A stretch of 64,000 bases of DNA from Carettochelys insculpta (Eukaryota; Chordata; Testudines; Carettochelyidae), in NCBI RefSeq assembly GCF_033958435.1, contig NC_134161.1, positions 15,376,001 through 15,440,000 of the forward strand, given 5' to 3'. The translations under genes and the position numbers were made by a program. Positions 45,960 through 58,034 of this stretch are shown here, in pieces. The notes below the pieces were generated by a model. The model worked only from the letters and a program-made list of their open reading frames with translations. It made no database searches and was not told the DNA's origin. Each line of letters starts with the position of its first letter. Position 1 is the first letter of the stretch.

Positions 45960-46160
45960 ACCCATTCAGACGCTTGCCCATCACTTAAATATCAATATAG
46001 CAAAGATTTCAGCGAGATCAGGGCACATTATGTTCTAAAGTTTGATTTTTAAAAGACTGCCTGGGCTTTGCTGAAAGGCATCCGTAATGGGATTCTCGGT
46101 CTTGGAGCTTAATTTATTCTGAAGAGAAGAGGGCCATTATCTTAAATCTCTCTTCCCCTC
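45960..46160. promoter_or_regulatory. candidate conserved non-coding element
   Basis: Repeat-free sequence with CACTTAAATATCAATATAGC, TTCAGCGAGATCAGGGC, AAGGCATCCGTAATGGG and GCTTAATTTATTCTG. The retained CpGs and AT-rich factor-like words suggest constraint. Unproven. Confidence 0.32.
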
Positions 46161-47719
46161 TCCCCAAATAGGGGGATGGAAAAACAAAACATGCCCTAGA
46201 AGTCCAGCTCTTGTAATGGTGTAAGGACTTCTGTTAACACTTTGGAGAAGGGCGGGAAAGTCTGTTGTCTTGTGTTCCTATCCCCTGCTAGTATGTTGGC
46301 AAGACTGCAAGTATTCGCGGCGTGCGCTGTTCCGTTCTGCCCCTCCTGTTCATCTCCAGGAGCGACTCCTCACAGCATGACTGTGGTGAAGGTGTGAGGT
46401 GCATGGCGGCCTCCAGAGCGATGCATGCACACCTGAGGGAGCTGGGCCACAGGTGGGACCTGCTGAAAGGCAGGCCTCAGCCTCTGCTGTGTGGGGGGAG
46501 CCCCCATCCCAGCTGCAGCAGGCCTCGGAGGAAGGGTCTTGTGATGGGGTTAGCTGTTGTATATCACCCTATGCTGTGCCTGCTTCCGGGAGGAGTTGTT
46601 AATGGTACTTGTCCAGTGTAGCGCAGGCTCAGGACCTGCCCTTGTGCATCTCCTTCTAGATCACTGAGGTATGAAACGGTTAATTAGTGGATGGCAGCAC
46701 TATACATCCTTGCAGATTGGGTCAAATGACGTGATTCCCTATGGCCTGAAGCACTAAGCCTAAGCCCCTGTGTGATGGTCCTTGAGCTGGAATCCTTTCC
46801 TTCCTAGGAAGGCTGTGTCAGCTACAGCCATTTGCAGGGCCCAGTCAGGGAGTCCATTTCATCCTGGCTATGCACAATTTGGCGCTCTTTGGGGGTGCAG
46901 ATTTGCAGAACACCCTGGTCCCTGGGCCGCGAGATGGTGAGGGAACAAGGGAGTCTGGGATAGATTTTCTAAAAGTACATCCCTACTGTGGCTTGCAGTC
47001 AGAATTACCGCCTTGCTGCCCCTAGCAGCAGGGTGCCTTTCTGGTGCAGTGCAGACTGTGCAGTCTGGGTGGAGCTATGAGCATTACCATGCTGTGTGAG
47101 TGTCAGAAGAGTGCTGACTTTCCTTCCCACAGAGCGTCCTGCTGGACTGATCAAAGCCCCTCTTTCAGGGACTCAGCCAAGGTCAGGCACTGTGTCCCAT
47201 GAGAATCTGGTTCCCATGTACCTTTCCAGCCTTGTGACTTCCTCTGCTGGCTGATGGCCTCACAAGTTCAATGCAAGGCTGGTAATCAATAATCTCCCAG
47301 TGCTTTGATGATGTCACTCTGGCTGCTTCTACTAAATTCCTCACACGCACATAAAAATGAGCTTTCCTACCTAGATGTCCTGCTTTGCAGTGGTAGCTGC
47401 GGGCTAAGATGTTAGACGTTGCACCATCATCTTTCCTAGGTGTCCATAGGTCCTTTAATGCTTCTAGCACTGAGGGGTGATCCTGCTCCATTGAATTCCA
47501 TGGAAATCGGCCACTGGCTTTCAACGGGTGTTCCCGTTGGATGGCTCAATACACAATGCTGTCCATCCCTGGAGGAGCCCTGGTTTGCAGAGCTCCCTAG
47601 CAGCGTAATCAGGATTAAAGTCAACTTTTTCAGTTATATCAGCACTTCACACACCTATGGAAGGGGCTCACACTACTGCAGTGGGTGGCTGGATCAAATC
47701 ATAGCTGTAAGTCCCCACA
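46161..47719. other. no gene recognised
   Basis: Frames at 46322-46621 and 47183-47524 have no domain and overlap others. No repeat assigned. Confidence 0.4.
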
Positions 47720-47880
47720 ACCAGAACCTCTAAATACCTCACAAACATTAGTGGATTTAACAACAGATTAGTGGGAAACTGAGTCACCGAAACACTCTGT
47801 GGCTTATCTAAGATAACATGGGGAGGTACCAGCAGATTAGCTGAACCCAGATCTCCCACGTTTTAATCTCGGGTCCTCCC
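47720..47880 (-). mobile_element. MIR-like CORE-SINE relic
   Basis: AATACCTCACAAACATTAG, GGGAAACTGAGTCACCG and CTTATCTAAGATAACATGG then CTGAACCCAGATCTCCC are in the reverse-complement order of a MIR from core to tRNA head. Confidence 0.6.
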
Positions 47881-48522
47881 GTTTTACTTGGATTGCATTT
47901 CCCCCTGTGAGTGTGAGCAACCTCTCCTAATGCCCGATAACCAGAGGATCAGTGGTCAGCAGAGGTCCAATAAAATGCCTCTTGATGGGCGTTAAATGGG
48001 TTTTTGCTGGAATGTTTTATCCTGCAGCTGGAAGTAGCAGTAGCTCCAAAGAACACCAAGATCTGCACACATTATCCACTTTCCAAAAAGAACATGCGCT
48101 GCAAATGTCGTCTTAATGTGGTACCTGCGGGAGGATGGTGTGAGATGCATAAGCTGTCTGTGGGCTCCATTTCTGCTGCTTACTAGCAGGAGTGTCCCAT
48201 GATTACCACCCCATCAGTTCTTAAATTAGTCTGATTTGATTACAGTCAGAGCTGTAGTAATCAATCAAAATTGGCTTAGCAGGAAAACCAGGGTAAAGCC
48301 CAGACATACAGGTGAGACTGACATGCTTGTTGTGTGCCACTGGCTATAAAAGCTGCATGCACTCGAAAATCTCATATCTAGTGAATACTGAGTTTATTCT
48401 TTTGATACTGAGGGTTTATTGATACTTGTGCTCAGCCCTGCATATAACTGACTCTAGTGACCCAGCAGACCGTACATGGAATGAATGTCCAATACTGAGG
48501 AAAGCAAGGGGCTTAGCTGTTG
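47881..48522. other. no gene recognised
   Basis: Some AT-rich sequence with CTGATTTGATTACAG and GTAATCAATCAAAATTGG near 48230-48270, which may be regulatory. No gene or classifiable repeat. Confidence 0.35.
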
Positions 48523-48630
48523 AATCATAGAATCCCAGGGCTGGAAGAGACCTCAGGAGGTCATGGAGTCCAGCCCCCTGCCCAAAGCAGGACCAACCCC
48601 AACTCAATCATCCCAGCCAGGAATCCAGTG
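48523..48630 (-). mobile_element. CR1 LINE, short 3' end fragment
   Basis: AATCATAGAATCCCAGGGC, CTCAGGAGGTCATGGAGTCC and GCCCAAAGCAGGACCAACC are the reverse complement of a CR1 3' end, retaining only the last 100 bp or so. Confidence 0.92.
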
Positions 48631-48645
48631 CTGGGATTCTCCAGG

Positions 48646-48758
48646 TAGGATGACCAGGTCTCCTGTTTTTTTCTAAGGACTATTCGGGGCTTTGTCTTAT
48701 ATAGGTGATTATTCACCCCCAACCCCACCCTGATTTCTCACACCTGCTGTCTGGTGCC
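48646..48758. mobile_element. short TGACCA-ended MITE (112 bp)
   Basis: The left end AGGATGACCAGGTCTCCTG and right end CACACCTGCTGTCTGGTGCC bracket CTTTGTCTTATATAGGTG and CACCCCCAACCCCACCCTG. I recognise this as a diverged copy of a very common turtle short element whose ends read 'ggtgaccaga'. It abuts a CR1 fragment. Confidence 0.65.
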
Positions 48759-49166
48759 TCTGTCCCCAGAGCTGGCTGGTCCTTCCCAGTTCTTAAGGGG
48801 CTTTGTGGCAGTGGGGAGCAGCATCCACTTACATCAGGGCAAAACGTCCTGCTTCTCTTTGGAAGCTGCTCAGGGGCTTGCCCCAACCCCTCGGTAACCC
48901 AAAGCAGCACTCGGGCTAGGTCAGTCATTCAAATTTCTGAGTTCTGCGTGGTTTTGACCCAAACTGTCACTGGCCCAGAACTGAGTGGAAGTTCGGACAT
49001 TTAGTTAAAGGGGTCATCAGCATGACCTGACTTTGGGCTTGTGCCAGGATCAGGGTGAGCTTTGGATGGTTCCAAGTTTGTTTAGATGTTGCGTTACAGT
49101 TCTAATCCCAAGATTGTTTGAAACCACAGTCTCCCAACAGCCCCATAGTAGTACTTGGAACTTATG

Positions 49167-49536
49167 CATAGGTGTGGACTTCCCCTTCAGCTGGGAAGCA
49201 CTCATTTTCCCCGCCCCACTTTCCACCCTAGGCCACACCCCATTCCATCCCCTTACCCCAAAACTCGGCCCCTGCCCCACCTCTTCCATGCCTCTTCCCC
49301 CAAGTGAGAACTCTTCTTTCTTCCCTGAACCTCCCAAACCCAAACAGTCAGCTGATCGGGCACTGCTGAAGTCCTGGGAGGATGCAGGAGGAGTTGTCAA
49401 TAGACCCTCAGTGGGCAAGAGCCATGGGTGGAGGGAAGCAGGTGCCAGGAGCGCTTGGCTGCCAATGAGTTCTCAGCCCACTAATTTTTCCCGGGGATGC
49501 TCCAGCCCCAAAGCACCCATGGAATTGGCACCTGTG
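49167..49536. mobile_element. inverted-repeat DNA transposon, GGTGCCRA-ended (366 bp)
   Basis: The left end ATAGGTGTGGACTTCC is mirrored by GGAATTGGCACCTGTG on the right, and the 'agcac...' subterminal parts also pair. The pyrimidine-rich left body (CCCCGCCCCACTTTCCACC) is part of the element. The long plus-strand frame 49033-49572 is an artefact of this repeat. The body resembles a high-copy turtle element I recall. Confidence 0.6.
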
Positions 49537-50328
49537 AACTCATGTGCCTTTTATGATTTTAGTGGCTGCTAGTCCTCATGACAGTCAGGTCTAGAGCTCT
49601 GCTACGTTATGTCTCTCTGCCACTGTTACCTTCCTCTTCTGTAAAACACAATTAATGATATATACCTGCCACACTAGTGTCCTGCATGCCAAGTATATTT
49701 CCAAAGCACTGTACAATTATCAGTTAAAGTGATTATATAAATGTCCAGTGTTATATACAAGGCACGTCCATTTGGCAGATTCTGGTCATACTGCCTTGAT
49801 TTTTTTTTTCCCTCCAAACCTTTCAATCTGTTAAAAATGTTGCTATTTACACCAATCCTAGTAATTGCATAAATGAAACAGAAGAACCCTGATCCACATG
49901 AATACTCAGTGCCAAGTCAAGTGGGGCCAATGTGGAGGGCTGTATTTATGGCTCAAATGTGAGCCACTAAAGATCCAGACTTGTTAGAAACAGTGACAGG
50001 TGTTGATGCAATAACTAATTGTAATGACTTTCGGCCTCAGAAGCACAGACTACCTGGTCAGATGCATGCGGCATGGGGAATTGAACTCAGAGTTCAGCTG
50101 TTCCACAAAGGCCTTGGCTTTTTGAGCTAGGTGGTTGGCACTAAAGGAAGCAGTATACATCTGGGCATGTCTTCCTTCCACCAAAGGGTAGTGTGGCACA
50201 TATATACAGCATGGCATGGTGCAATGTGAAGCATAGTTTAATAGCTATGTAGCTCCTTGTAGAAATCAAGCATGGGTGAGTCAACCTTTAGAAAAGGATA
50301 GTTTTGCACAGTCCTTGGTGAAGTTGTC
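49537..50328. other. no gene; possible minus-strand tRNA-derived SINE relic
   Basis: Read on the minus strand, 50075-50160 contains TAGCTCAAAAAGCC and GAGTTCAATTCCCC, which resemble Pol III A and B boxes at a plausible spacing. The match is weak. A MIR-like 3' trace lies at 49700-49745. Confidence 0.35.
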
Positions 50329-50647
50329 CAGATTGAACCTCTCTAATCCGGCACCCTCAGGACATGACTGGTGCTGGACGAGAGAATTTGCTGGACCATG
50401 GGAGGTCTATGTTGTCTGGTAGCATTACCAACACTTCTATGGCTTACTGGGCTCTTAGAAGGCAACTGGGGTAAATTACAGCTAAATAACAGCAAAGAAC
50501 ACAGAGAGCTAGAACTGGTGGCTGGAAACAAACTTTATGGGACAGTGGGAAATTTGGTCACGCCCAGGATAAGTAATCATCCAGCTAACTAAAATCGCGC
50601 TGGGTTACAGAGTTTGCCAGACAAGAGAGTTCTGGATTAGAGAGGCC
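50329..50647 (+). mobile_element. Tigger/pogo-like non-autonomous DNA transposon, copy 3
   Basis: The left end CAGATTGAACCTCTCTAATC and internal CTCAGGACATGACTGGTGC, CACGCCCAGGATAAGTAATC and GGATTAGAGAGGCCGG match copies at 16374 and 20602. The right terminus is truncated or mutated (no CAACCTG), and the flanking TA is lost on the left. It has a similar length. Confidence 0.8.
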
Positions 50648-53600
50648 GGAAGCAAAAATTTGCACTTTTTCCTGAAACGCATTGGGTATTGGAAGAAAAG
50701 TCGTCTTTTTTTTAAATTGAAAAATTTCAAAGGAAATAAAATTATTTTCATTTGTCAAAATTTTCCATAGAAAACAGTGCTGCTCTGCAACTAGCTATGA
50801 TCAGGTGTTCACACAACTACACTGATAATACCAACATCACTGCCAAATTACAAACTACCGTTTCAGTTCTGGTTCAGAGACCTGCTCTACCAAGCTGTTT
50901 AATCAGCTGATAATTGATAGTTTGGCTAGGACAGCAACAGTGATGAAATCTGATCTGGATTCTGCTGGAGCCAGGACCTCGATGGCAGAAGCCCCTTTCT
51001 TTGGACTGTGCATGAGGAATCGCCCTTTCATTGATTGTCTTCCCAGGAAAGCAGCCAATCAGAGCTGCTTCTGGAGGTGGGCAGTGTTCTCTCTCCCCTC
51101 AGCCAGCTAGAGAAATGTTCCCCCAGCATGGCCATCCCTTGCTATGCCCTCTCCTGCCACAGGCAGGCTGCTGACGACCTCCACAAATCCACCTTGTTTT
51201 CTGTTTATTTTAAATTTTCTCTGTGCGGATGTGGGATGGAAGCAAGATGCCAGCCTGAGAGCTCTGTGCTCTACTGTCCTCTACCATTCACCTCCAGAAC
51301 AGGGCCAGCAATGGGTAGCAGTGGAACAGTCTTCTTCCCACACTGTCCCAACTCCTGGAGGTTCCGCCCATGGGGATGAGACTTTAGCTCCATGGCAGAC
51401 ACTAGTGCTAGGTGACTCCTGAGGGTGCCAACCAGGCCCCCAAATGCCAACGTCTCCCCCCAGGAACTGAACCAAGACATGTCAGAGTCATTTCACATGG
51501 GCCCAATAACCATTCTCAGATTCTGACACACGGGGCTGTACAGTCATTCTGTGGCATTCCCTCTGGTATTCCATAACTCAGGGGTGACTGATCCTGTCCG
51601 TTGGGAGAGCCTCTCATAGCCTCACACCTCCTCTGTGCAGGAAGCTTTGGCCTGTTGTACCCCAGTGGTTGTACCATTATATACACGCCACTGGGAGTTT
51701 AGGGACCAGCAGCAACTGTGAGGTTGGGATGGTGCTTTTCAGTTTATCATCACAAGCGACATAAACAAGGCAGAGGAAATCCACCTCTTATACTGGAATG
51801 AGTCTGCCACATGGGAGTCATCTCCATGTAAAAAATATTGGGTGAAATTCACATCTTTGGCTGTACCAAGGGTAAAAAGAAAGATTCCCCTTTTCCCCGA
51901 TGAGATAAGGCCTCAGAGGTGTCTTGCTCCTGCTGTTCGGCTGAAATCTTCCTTTCTTAAATTCCCATCCCAGTGCCCATGGAAGAAGTTGTACTGAGAG
52001 ACCAAGTGGGAGCTTTTATATACCTTGGCAAAGCAGCCCGGGGAACTGAGACCATTTCACTGCCACTGCACTTCCCAATCCTGCTACACTGTGTTCACAT
52101 TTCAGTGCTGGCCACCCCTCCTGCATGGTAGGATGGAGCAAGGTGTAGTAGTTATAGCAAAAGTCAAGCTTCCAGGATTCCAGTCCCAGATCTGTCCTTT
52201 GCCATCAGCATTCAGCTTTGACTGTGTCTCTTGACCTTCTCTGTTGGCAGCAGTGTTATTTTATTTGTGCCTAGGAGTCTGTTGTGTGTCATTTACCCGT
52301 GTGTGAATGGTGGAACTGTTTCTTTCCAGACCTAAGGCATCGTGAAGCTGGATGGAACTGATTTCTGTGAAGCACTTAGAGGTTCTCAGCAGACAGCTGC
52401 TATAGAAATGCAAATATTATCAGCTAATAAGTAAACGTGACTGCTGTAGGTCCGCCATGGCCTCACACCCCCAAATGTATTTGTTATTCAGCTGGGGTTT
52501 TCAAGTTGACCTGTTCAGGGTTTCTGATCTTCAGAAGTCTGCACTGCCTCTGAGTCAGACTAGATTATAGCTGTGAGTGGCTCCCAGGGAATGGACTATC
52601 TCTCTGGGAGTACAAGCTTTCATTGTCCCAGTCACATTTTGGTATTTGCCATAAGCCATGCGCTCTTACGAAAAACCATTTGCAAGATAAGTAAAGGAAA
52701 ATGTAATCCCTGAGTGGAATGAAGGGTGCTTTGAAATGGATGGGGGATAATCCTTTTGTTGTGTGTTACAAATGCACTTTATTTCTGCATTATCTGAGCA
52801 TGAGAGTGCACGGTTTGCTCAGCCAACAAATCCAGCGCAGTATCCTCTCCTCAAAGCATTCAGCCCAAGAATTAGGCGGTGCTACAGCCTCTGAACTCCC
52901 CATTGGTCAGCTGCTCACAAAGGGCACTCTTGGATTATTGAGATCCCGCTGGCATTATGCATTCTAGTGCCCTGGGTGTGGTCTCTGTGGTGTGAGACCT
53001 GGGAAGGCACAGGAGGAGGCTGTTCAAAGCAGTCTCTGAAATTTAGACCCAGCCTTGAGTTGGAAAGAGATGTGATTAGATGCCCTAGGCTGCTTTGAAA
53101 AGCACCCTGCCCCTATGAGCTTCCAGTCAGGGCTGGGCAAATTAGTGGGAAATGGACCATTTTATCCCCCACATTTAGTTTTTTAGGTTTCTGTTGTTAG
53201 TAAATTCTATATAATAGCCCAATGATCTGTACAAGGAAACCTATGTTAGAGCTCCAGATACATGCACAACTTTGGCCGTTCATGATCCTCTCTGTAAGGC
53301 ACATGAGCAACAGCAACCTGTCGTCCACAAAACGTCTGACCTGCTGTTTTCACTGGGTAACCCACCATAGAATACAGAGATGAGAGCCAGGGCATTGAGC
53401 ACCCCCAAGCGCCAGCCTCTCCCCCTTGAACTAGGTCAATGGCAGGCTGTTACGGTTGTTGGAGCCAGAAATGATGATATGCACTAAGCCAGTGGATGGG
53501 TAAATAAAGGCTGGTGGTCATTCTGTGCACCACTTAGGAGCTAGAGATTAAGCTTTGCCCAATATGAGACAAGAAACAGTGGTTACTGCAAACAAAAGCA

Positions 53601-54689
53601 GAGCTCCCTCATTATTGCAAACATTGATAAATAGGACTTGTAGGATGGATTCCAGTTGCTCTTGTGCAGTAAACCTTAGTTTGGCAATTATACTGTGGGT
53701 GAAACATAAATCTTACCAGCAGCTGCTCATACCTTCAACCAGCCCTTCCAGATGGAAATCATCTGCTTCCCCTCCTCTCTCCACGTAACGCCAATGGAAG
53801 GGTACAGGTCTCTGGTTCCTAGAGATATAAAATGAGGCTCCCAGGTAGAACACTGCCCAGCTGCTGCTTCGTTGGCTGCTGGTGGGAGGGTGCTGGGATT
53901 GGTTGGCCAATGGTCTGAGACCATATGGCAAATTGTCTCCTCAAAGACTGAGCTTCCCTGGATAAACTACCAAGGAAGATGAGAGTTCCAGGAACAAATG
54001 GGGAAGAGGAATGTTTGTTCTGCATTCAGTGCTGCCATGTGAGTAATATCAGTAGCTAGGTCTTTTCTTCTGGGGATCTTACTGCACTTTGATGGAGCAG
54101 AGAGAGAGCTCAAGATGAACCATGAAGTAGTCACAACGTGGTGTTGATCAGCTAGGCTGTGATGCCTTCTAAACATTAACACACGAGTGGTAGCGTCCTC
54201 TGTAGGCAGCACCCCTCATGTCAATGGGACTGCTTTAGGGTTTGAATGTAAGCAATGCTGGCAGACTCCATATCAAGATGGGTGAATAGCAAAAATAGTT
54301 TGACTTTTAAATCGGTTGTCTTCACTAAAGCCCATCATTCACAGGCATCCAACTCTGCACTCATAGGCCGGGAAACAGGAGGGAAATGAAATGTCTGTTT
54401 CTGACTTGGTGAAAGAAATTCCGTGTCTAGAAGGATGCTGCACTGTCTTGCAAAGAGATTGTCACATGCCATGTGTAGAATACACAGGAGCTGCTCTAAA
54501 CTGATGATAACCCACTTGTCTTCCCACCTGGGCCTTCTGGGCCACAAAGGAAATTCAAGCTTTCAGCCTGCTGTAGGCTCCTACTGCTCTAATGTACAGC
54601 TAGTTCTTCTGAAAAAGCACCTGGTCCACCCCTAGCATAATAGCAAGGGCTCGTCACCTGGCCTCAGTTCCCTGGAGGCTGTGCCTTAC
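50648..54689. other. no gene recognised; weak MIR-like trace at 52145-52425
   Basis: ATAGCAAAAGTCAAGC and GTGAAGCACTTAGAGG with AATGCAAATATTATC suggest the head and 3' end of a degraded MIR interrupted by unrelated sequence. Open frames in this stretch have no domains. Confidence 0.35.
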
Positions 54690-55420
54690 TGCAATTAATC
54701 TGGGCATTCAGGTGGCTTCTCTTAGGCCACCCTGGAGTCAGTAGCAATTGAAACAGTGTCCTCCAATAAGACCTAATAACCACAAAGGGAAAACGAGTGA
54801 CATTCCCATGCATATCAACTATATTCATTAACATCACGGCCATTATGAAGAATACCAAAATGATCTTGCAGTCATTAGAAGCTTGAAATGTTATGGCTTC
54901 AGCTGAGAGGGACCCGCATTCCAATGTAAGCCCTAATTAGAGTTACCTCTGCTAATTGCTGTGCATCATTGAGGTGCAGAAAATAAATGCATGACTGTTA
55001 CCAGGTACCATCACGACTAACCTTGGCCTCCATTTTTAAAAAGAAGTGAAATTTTATAGGCTAATGGGCGTTGGTCACTTACGTATGTCAGCAGGATTTT
55101 TTTAAAGTAACCATTTGTGTGCACCTGTTAAAGATATTTGCTGCTTCCATAAGGTCCTCAGTGGGTTTTTTTTTTTCATGAATATTTGACAATGAAGGAA
55201 AATTAGTGAAGTATTAAAATTTGTTGACTGGCTTAAAACAGCTGCGATAGGATGAAGCAAAATTCCAAAACAGGGGCCATTAACAGAATTACCAAAAGAC
55301 TAATTCATAAACGAGTCTGGCATGGAACTAGTCTCTAATTACTGATTTGGCATCAAATTGCCCATTTGCTCTTGTCATCAATGATCAATTGGTTCACAAA
55401 AAAAATCGACATGTGGCAAA
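54690..55420. promoter_or_regulatory. candidate conserved non-coding cluster
   Basis: About 700 bp free of recognisable repeats. Words include GTAAGCCCTAATTAGAG, CTCTGCTAATTGCTGTG, TCATGAATATTTGACAATG, AAAGACTAATTCATAAACG, CTCTAATTACTGATTTGG and CATCAATGATCAATTGG. The repeated TAATTR/ATCAAT-like content suggests homeodomain or TALE factor binding. Constraint and function are inferred. Confidence 0.4.
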
Positions 55421-55526
55421 ATTTCAAGATCCAGGAACATTTGGGCAACATCCATGAAATCCACTGAGATGCCCAGTAGCCTGTATCTCGTGCCAAAAGG
55501 GTATTCAGAGTCCATGTTCTCTCTCT

Positions 55527-55670
55527 TTTTTCCCATCCACAGGCAGAATAATTTTTGTTATGTGCACTGTCATGTGCAGTACCAATAGAAACACAGGCTG
55601 CCGGCTGTTGCTCTGGGTTCCTGAATCTCTCCTGGGCAGCCACCCAAGCACTCAGCTTACAGGCAACACT
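55527..55670 (+). repeat. unclassified interspersed repeat, copy A
   Basis: It shares a series of words, in order, with 61750-61919: GGCAGAATAA(Y)TT(Y)TGTT, TGTGCAC, GTAGAAACACA or ATAGAAACACA, GCTG(S)C(S)GGCTGT, CTGAATCTC, GCACTCAGC and CAACACT/GAACACT. The family may be a non-autonomous DNA element but I cannot classify it. This copy lacks about 27 bp present in copy B. Confidence 0.72.
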
Positions 55671-57901
55671 GCTCAGAGGTAAGGATCCTGACAAACTTCA
55701 GTAGGGATCAGGAGAGAACAAGCTGGATGGAGACTCAGGAATTTGTTTTGCTGGCAGCTGTGCCGACAGGAGGTAACAGAGCTGCTCTTTTGTGTGTGTG
55801 TGGCGTTGATAACTGGTTTTACACTGAGAACAATTTTTGTTTTCCTCCCACCTTGGAAGTGAACAATGTTATAAATATCACCAGGCAGAGAGGCCTGAGA
55901 TGGAGAAAAGGGAGAGAACAGACCTGATGGGAAGGGAGAGAGATGCATGACAGGGCTATTACAAAGGTTAACGTCATAGGCAGGCACAGTGCACCGGTAC
56001 CCACTGCATGTTCAAGTCCAGGTAACGCAATTACAAGCAAGCAAAAGCAAGAATTAGTACAATTCAAGCCCATAGCTCCCAGTCAGAAGCAGCAGGCCCT
56101 CAGGCTCGACATATGCAGTGATGCAAATAGAAGTAATGTCTTATTGGCATGCTGCACTCATGGGAGGGACGCAAGGGGAGGGGATGTGACCTTCCCATGC
56201 AGTTCCTCCCTGTCCCCACCCTATGAATCACATCCATCCCATGTTATCGTGGGGGTGGCTCTGTTCTTCTCCCTCTGTATGCAGACTTCTGCTGTCCAGA
56301 TCCGCGGCAGGATGACTCCGCAGACATAGCTGCATCTACAAGTCTCTCCCAGGAGCTGCAGTGGTGAGAGGAGCAGAACACGGGCAGCTCATTAGGTGCG
56401 CATACTGTGTGCAGTCCTTCCACACACCTGCGTCTTCGGAGTCCTCCTGAGTCTGCACAGCAGCTCTGCTGGGGGACGGGGCTGAAGGCAGTGCAGCAGC
56501 CATCTGCTCTGCTCCTTTTGCAGCTGCAGATCTTGAACTGGAGGATTCCACAGCACAGGGTTTCGGGAACAGCAGCAGCAAGAGGAGCAGAGCATGGAAG
56601 GGCAGCCCTAGGCCAGCAGTTCTCCAGCGGGACTGCTGTTCCACCTCCAGCCCTGTTCTCTGGCGGGGCAGCTGTGCAGGCTGCAGGCTGGAGGATTCAG
56701 CAGACGCGGCTGAGTGGATAGGCTGGGGGTGGGCATGTGTCTTTTCAGGTCACTGGCTGGGCTATAAATACCTCAGTGGTTTGGTGCCCTCGATAGGGCA
56801 AGTACTGGGTCTCCTCCATATACGTCATTTTGCAATTCCGCCATTGAAACTTTGAGGACCATGACACACACATTCCTTGTAGTTACGTCCTTCCATGGTT
56901 TAGAAAAGGGAAAATTCACATGCTGCACCTGTGCTGCCATCTTAGCATCCCCTCCCAGCATCCTCTGCCCCTCTCCTCTATTTCGTTTGTTGATCTGGTG
57001 CTGTGTGTAGCTGGTGCTTCGTGCGGACATCAATGACTCCATTTATATTTGCTATGGGCAAAATTCCTCATTATACATTAGTTTGTTTACATTGCAACTT
57101 TCTAGTCCTATCCCCACCATATATCGAGGGCCCCCTGTACTGATTTATAAATGCCTTTACTCCTCTTCTTCCTGCCTCTCCTTCCCAACTGTTGTGTCTC
57201 TTGCAACAGGGATGGGGGGAAATTGAAGTGCTGATAATTAAAATTAGGTCTTTGTTCTGTGCTCTGTCCTGCCCTAGGGAGTCATCCCCACTCAGCTCTG
57301 CAAATATTTTGATATTCCAGATTCCTTCTGCTTATGTATCTAGAGAGAAGTTACAAAGTGGGGAAGGACGGCAAGCCCAGTGATTTTTATAATGGTTCTC
57401 TCTAATATGGAGTAGCATAGGAATTGTCTTAAATGTTTCCACAGTGGCTTCTGTGCGCTTCAAACACGCACTGTTAAATACAGAAACGAGATGCTGAATT
57501 AATGAAGGTAGCTTCAAAGGACCCTCCCTCCTTCCTTAAGCCAGAGATCTGACAGCAGTCTCCAAGTGGGTGATGTGCTTTTGAAAAGGATGCCGAGCAA
57601 ATAATAAACCTCATTAAATAAAGTCAGCAAAAGCAGCTTGGAACTCCAATACAGAGGATGATAAATACAGTAGTGGATTTACAGGTTCACTGGCTGTGAG
57701 ATTGTTATAAGTTTCTCAGAGAGGCAGTGTGAGGAAATGTGTGCGGACCATATGAGGAGCTGGGAGTAGAAATAAAGTCCTTGTGATTTCCGGTCACAAG
57801 GTTACGAGTGTGCTTCCTCTCTGTGAGGGCTCTGTCTGAACACCCTGCGTCCTGTGCAGGTGTCCATGACGATGCTTCCCCTCACTGCACAATGAAGTCA
57901 T
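55671..57901. other. no gene recognised
   Basis: A GC-rich patch around 56340-56720 gives overlapping frames on both strands. None has a known domain. No classifiable transposon. Confidence 0.4.
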
Positions 57902-58010
57902 CAGAGAGTCATAGCAAGGCCAGAAGAGGCCACCAGATCTTTCAGCAGATTTCTATCTGGCCTATCACAGGCCACTAACTCCACCCTCTGACCCTATACG
58001 GAGCCTAATA
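57902..58010 (-). mobile_element. CR1 LINE 3' end, older subfamily
   Basis: AGAGTCATAGCAAGGCCAG, AAGAGGCCACCAGATC and CTATCACAGGCCACTAAC are the reverse complement of the older CR1 3' end, the same subfamily as the copy at 14805-14995. Confidence 0.72.
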
Positions 58011-58034
58011 ACTGGCCTTAGGCTGAAGAATATA

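Noticed and set aside
49033..49572. 179-codon open frame on the plus strand
   Set aside because: It coincides with the inverted-repeat transposon at 49167-49536 and its pyrimidine-rich body; proline-rich translation reflects composition.
50075..50160. tRNA gene on the minus strand
   Set aside because: Box-like words are present but the cloverleaf cannot be completed; at most a degraded SINE head.
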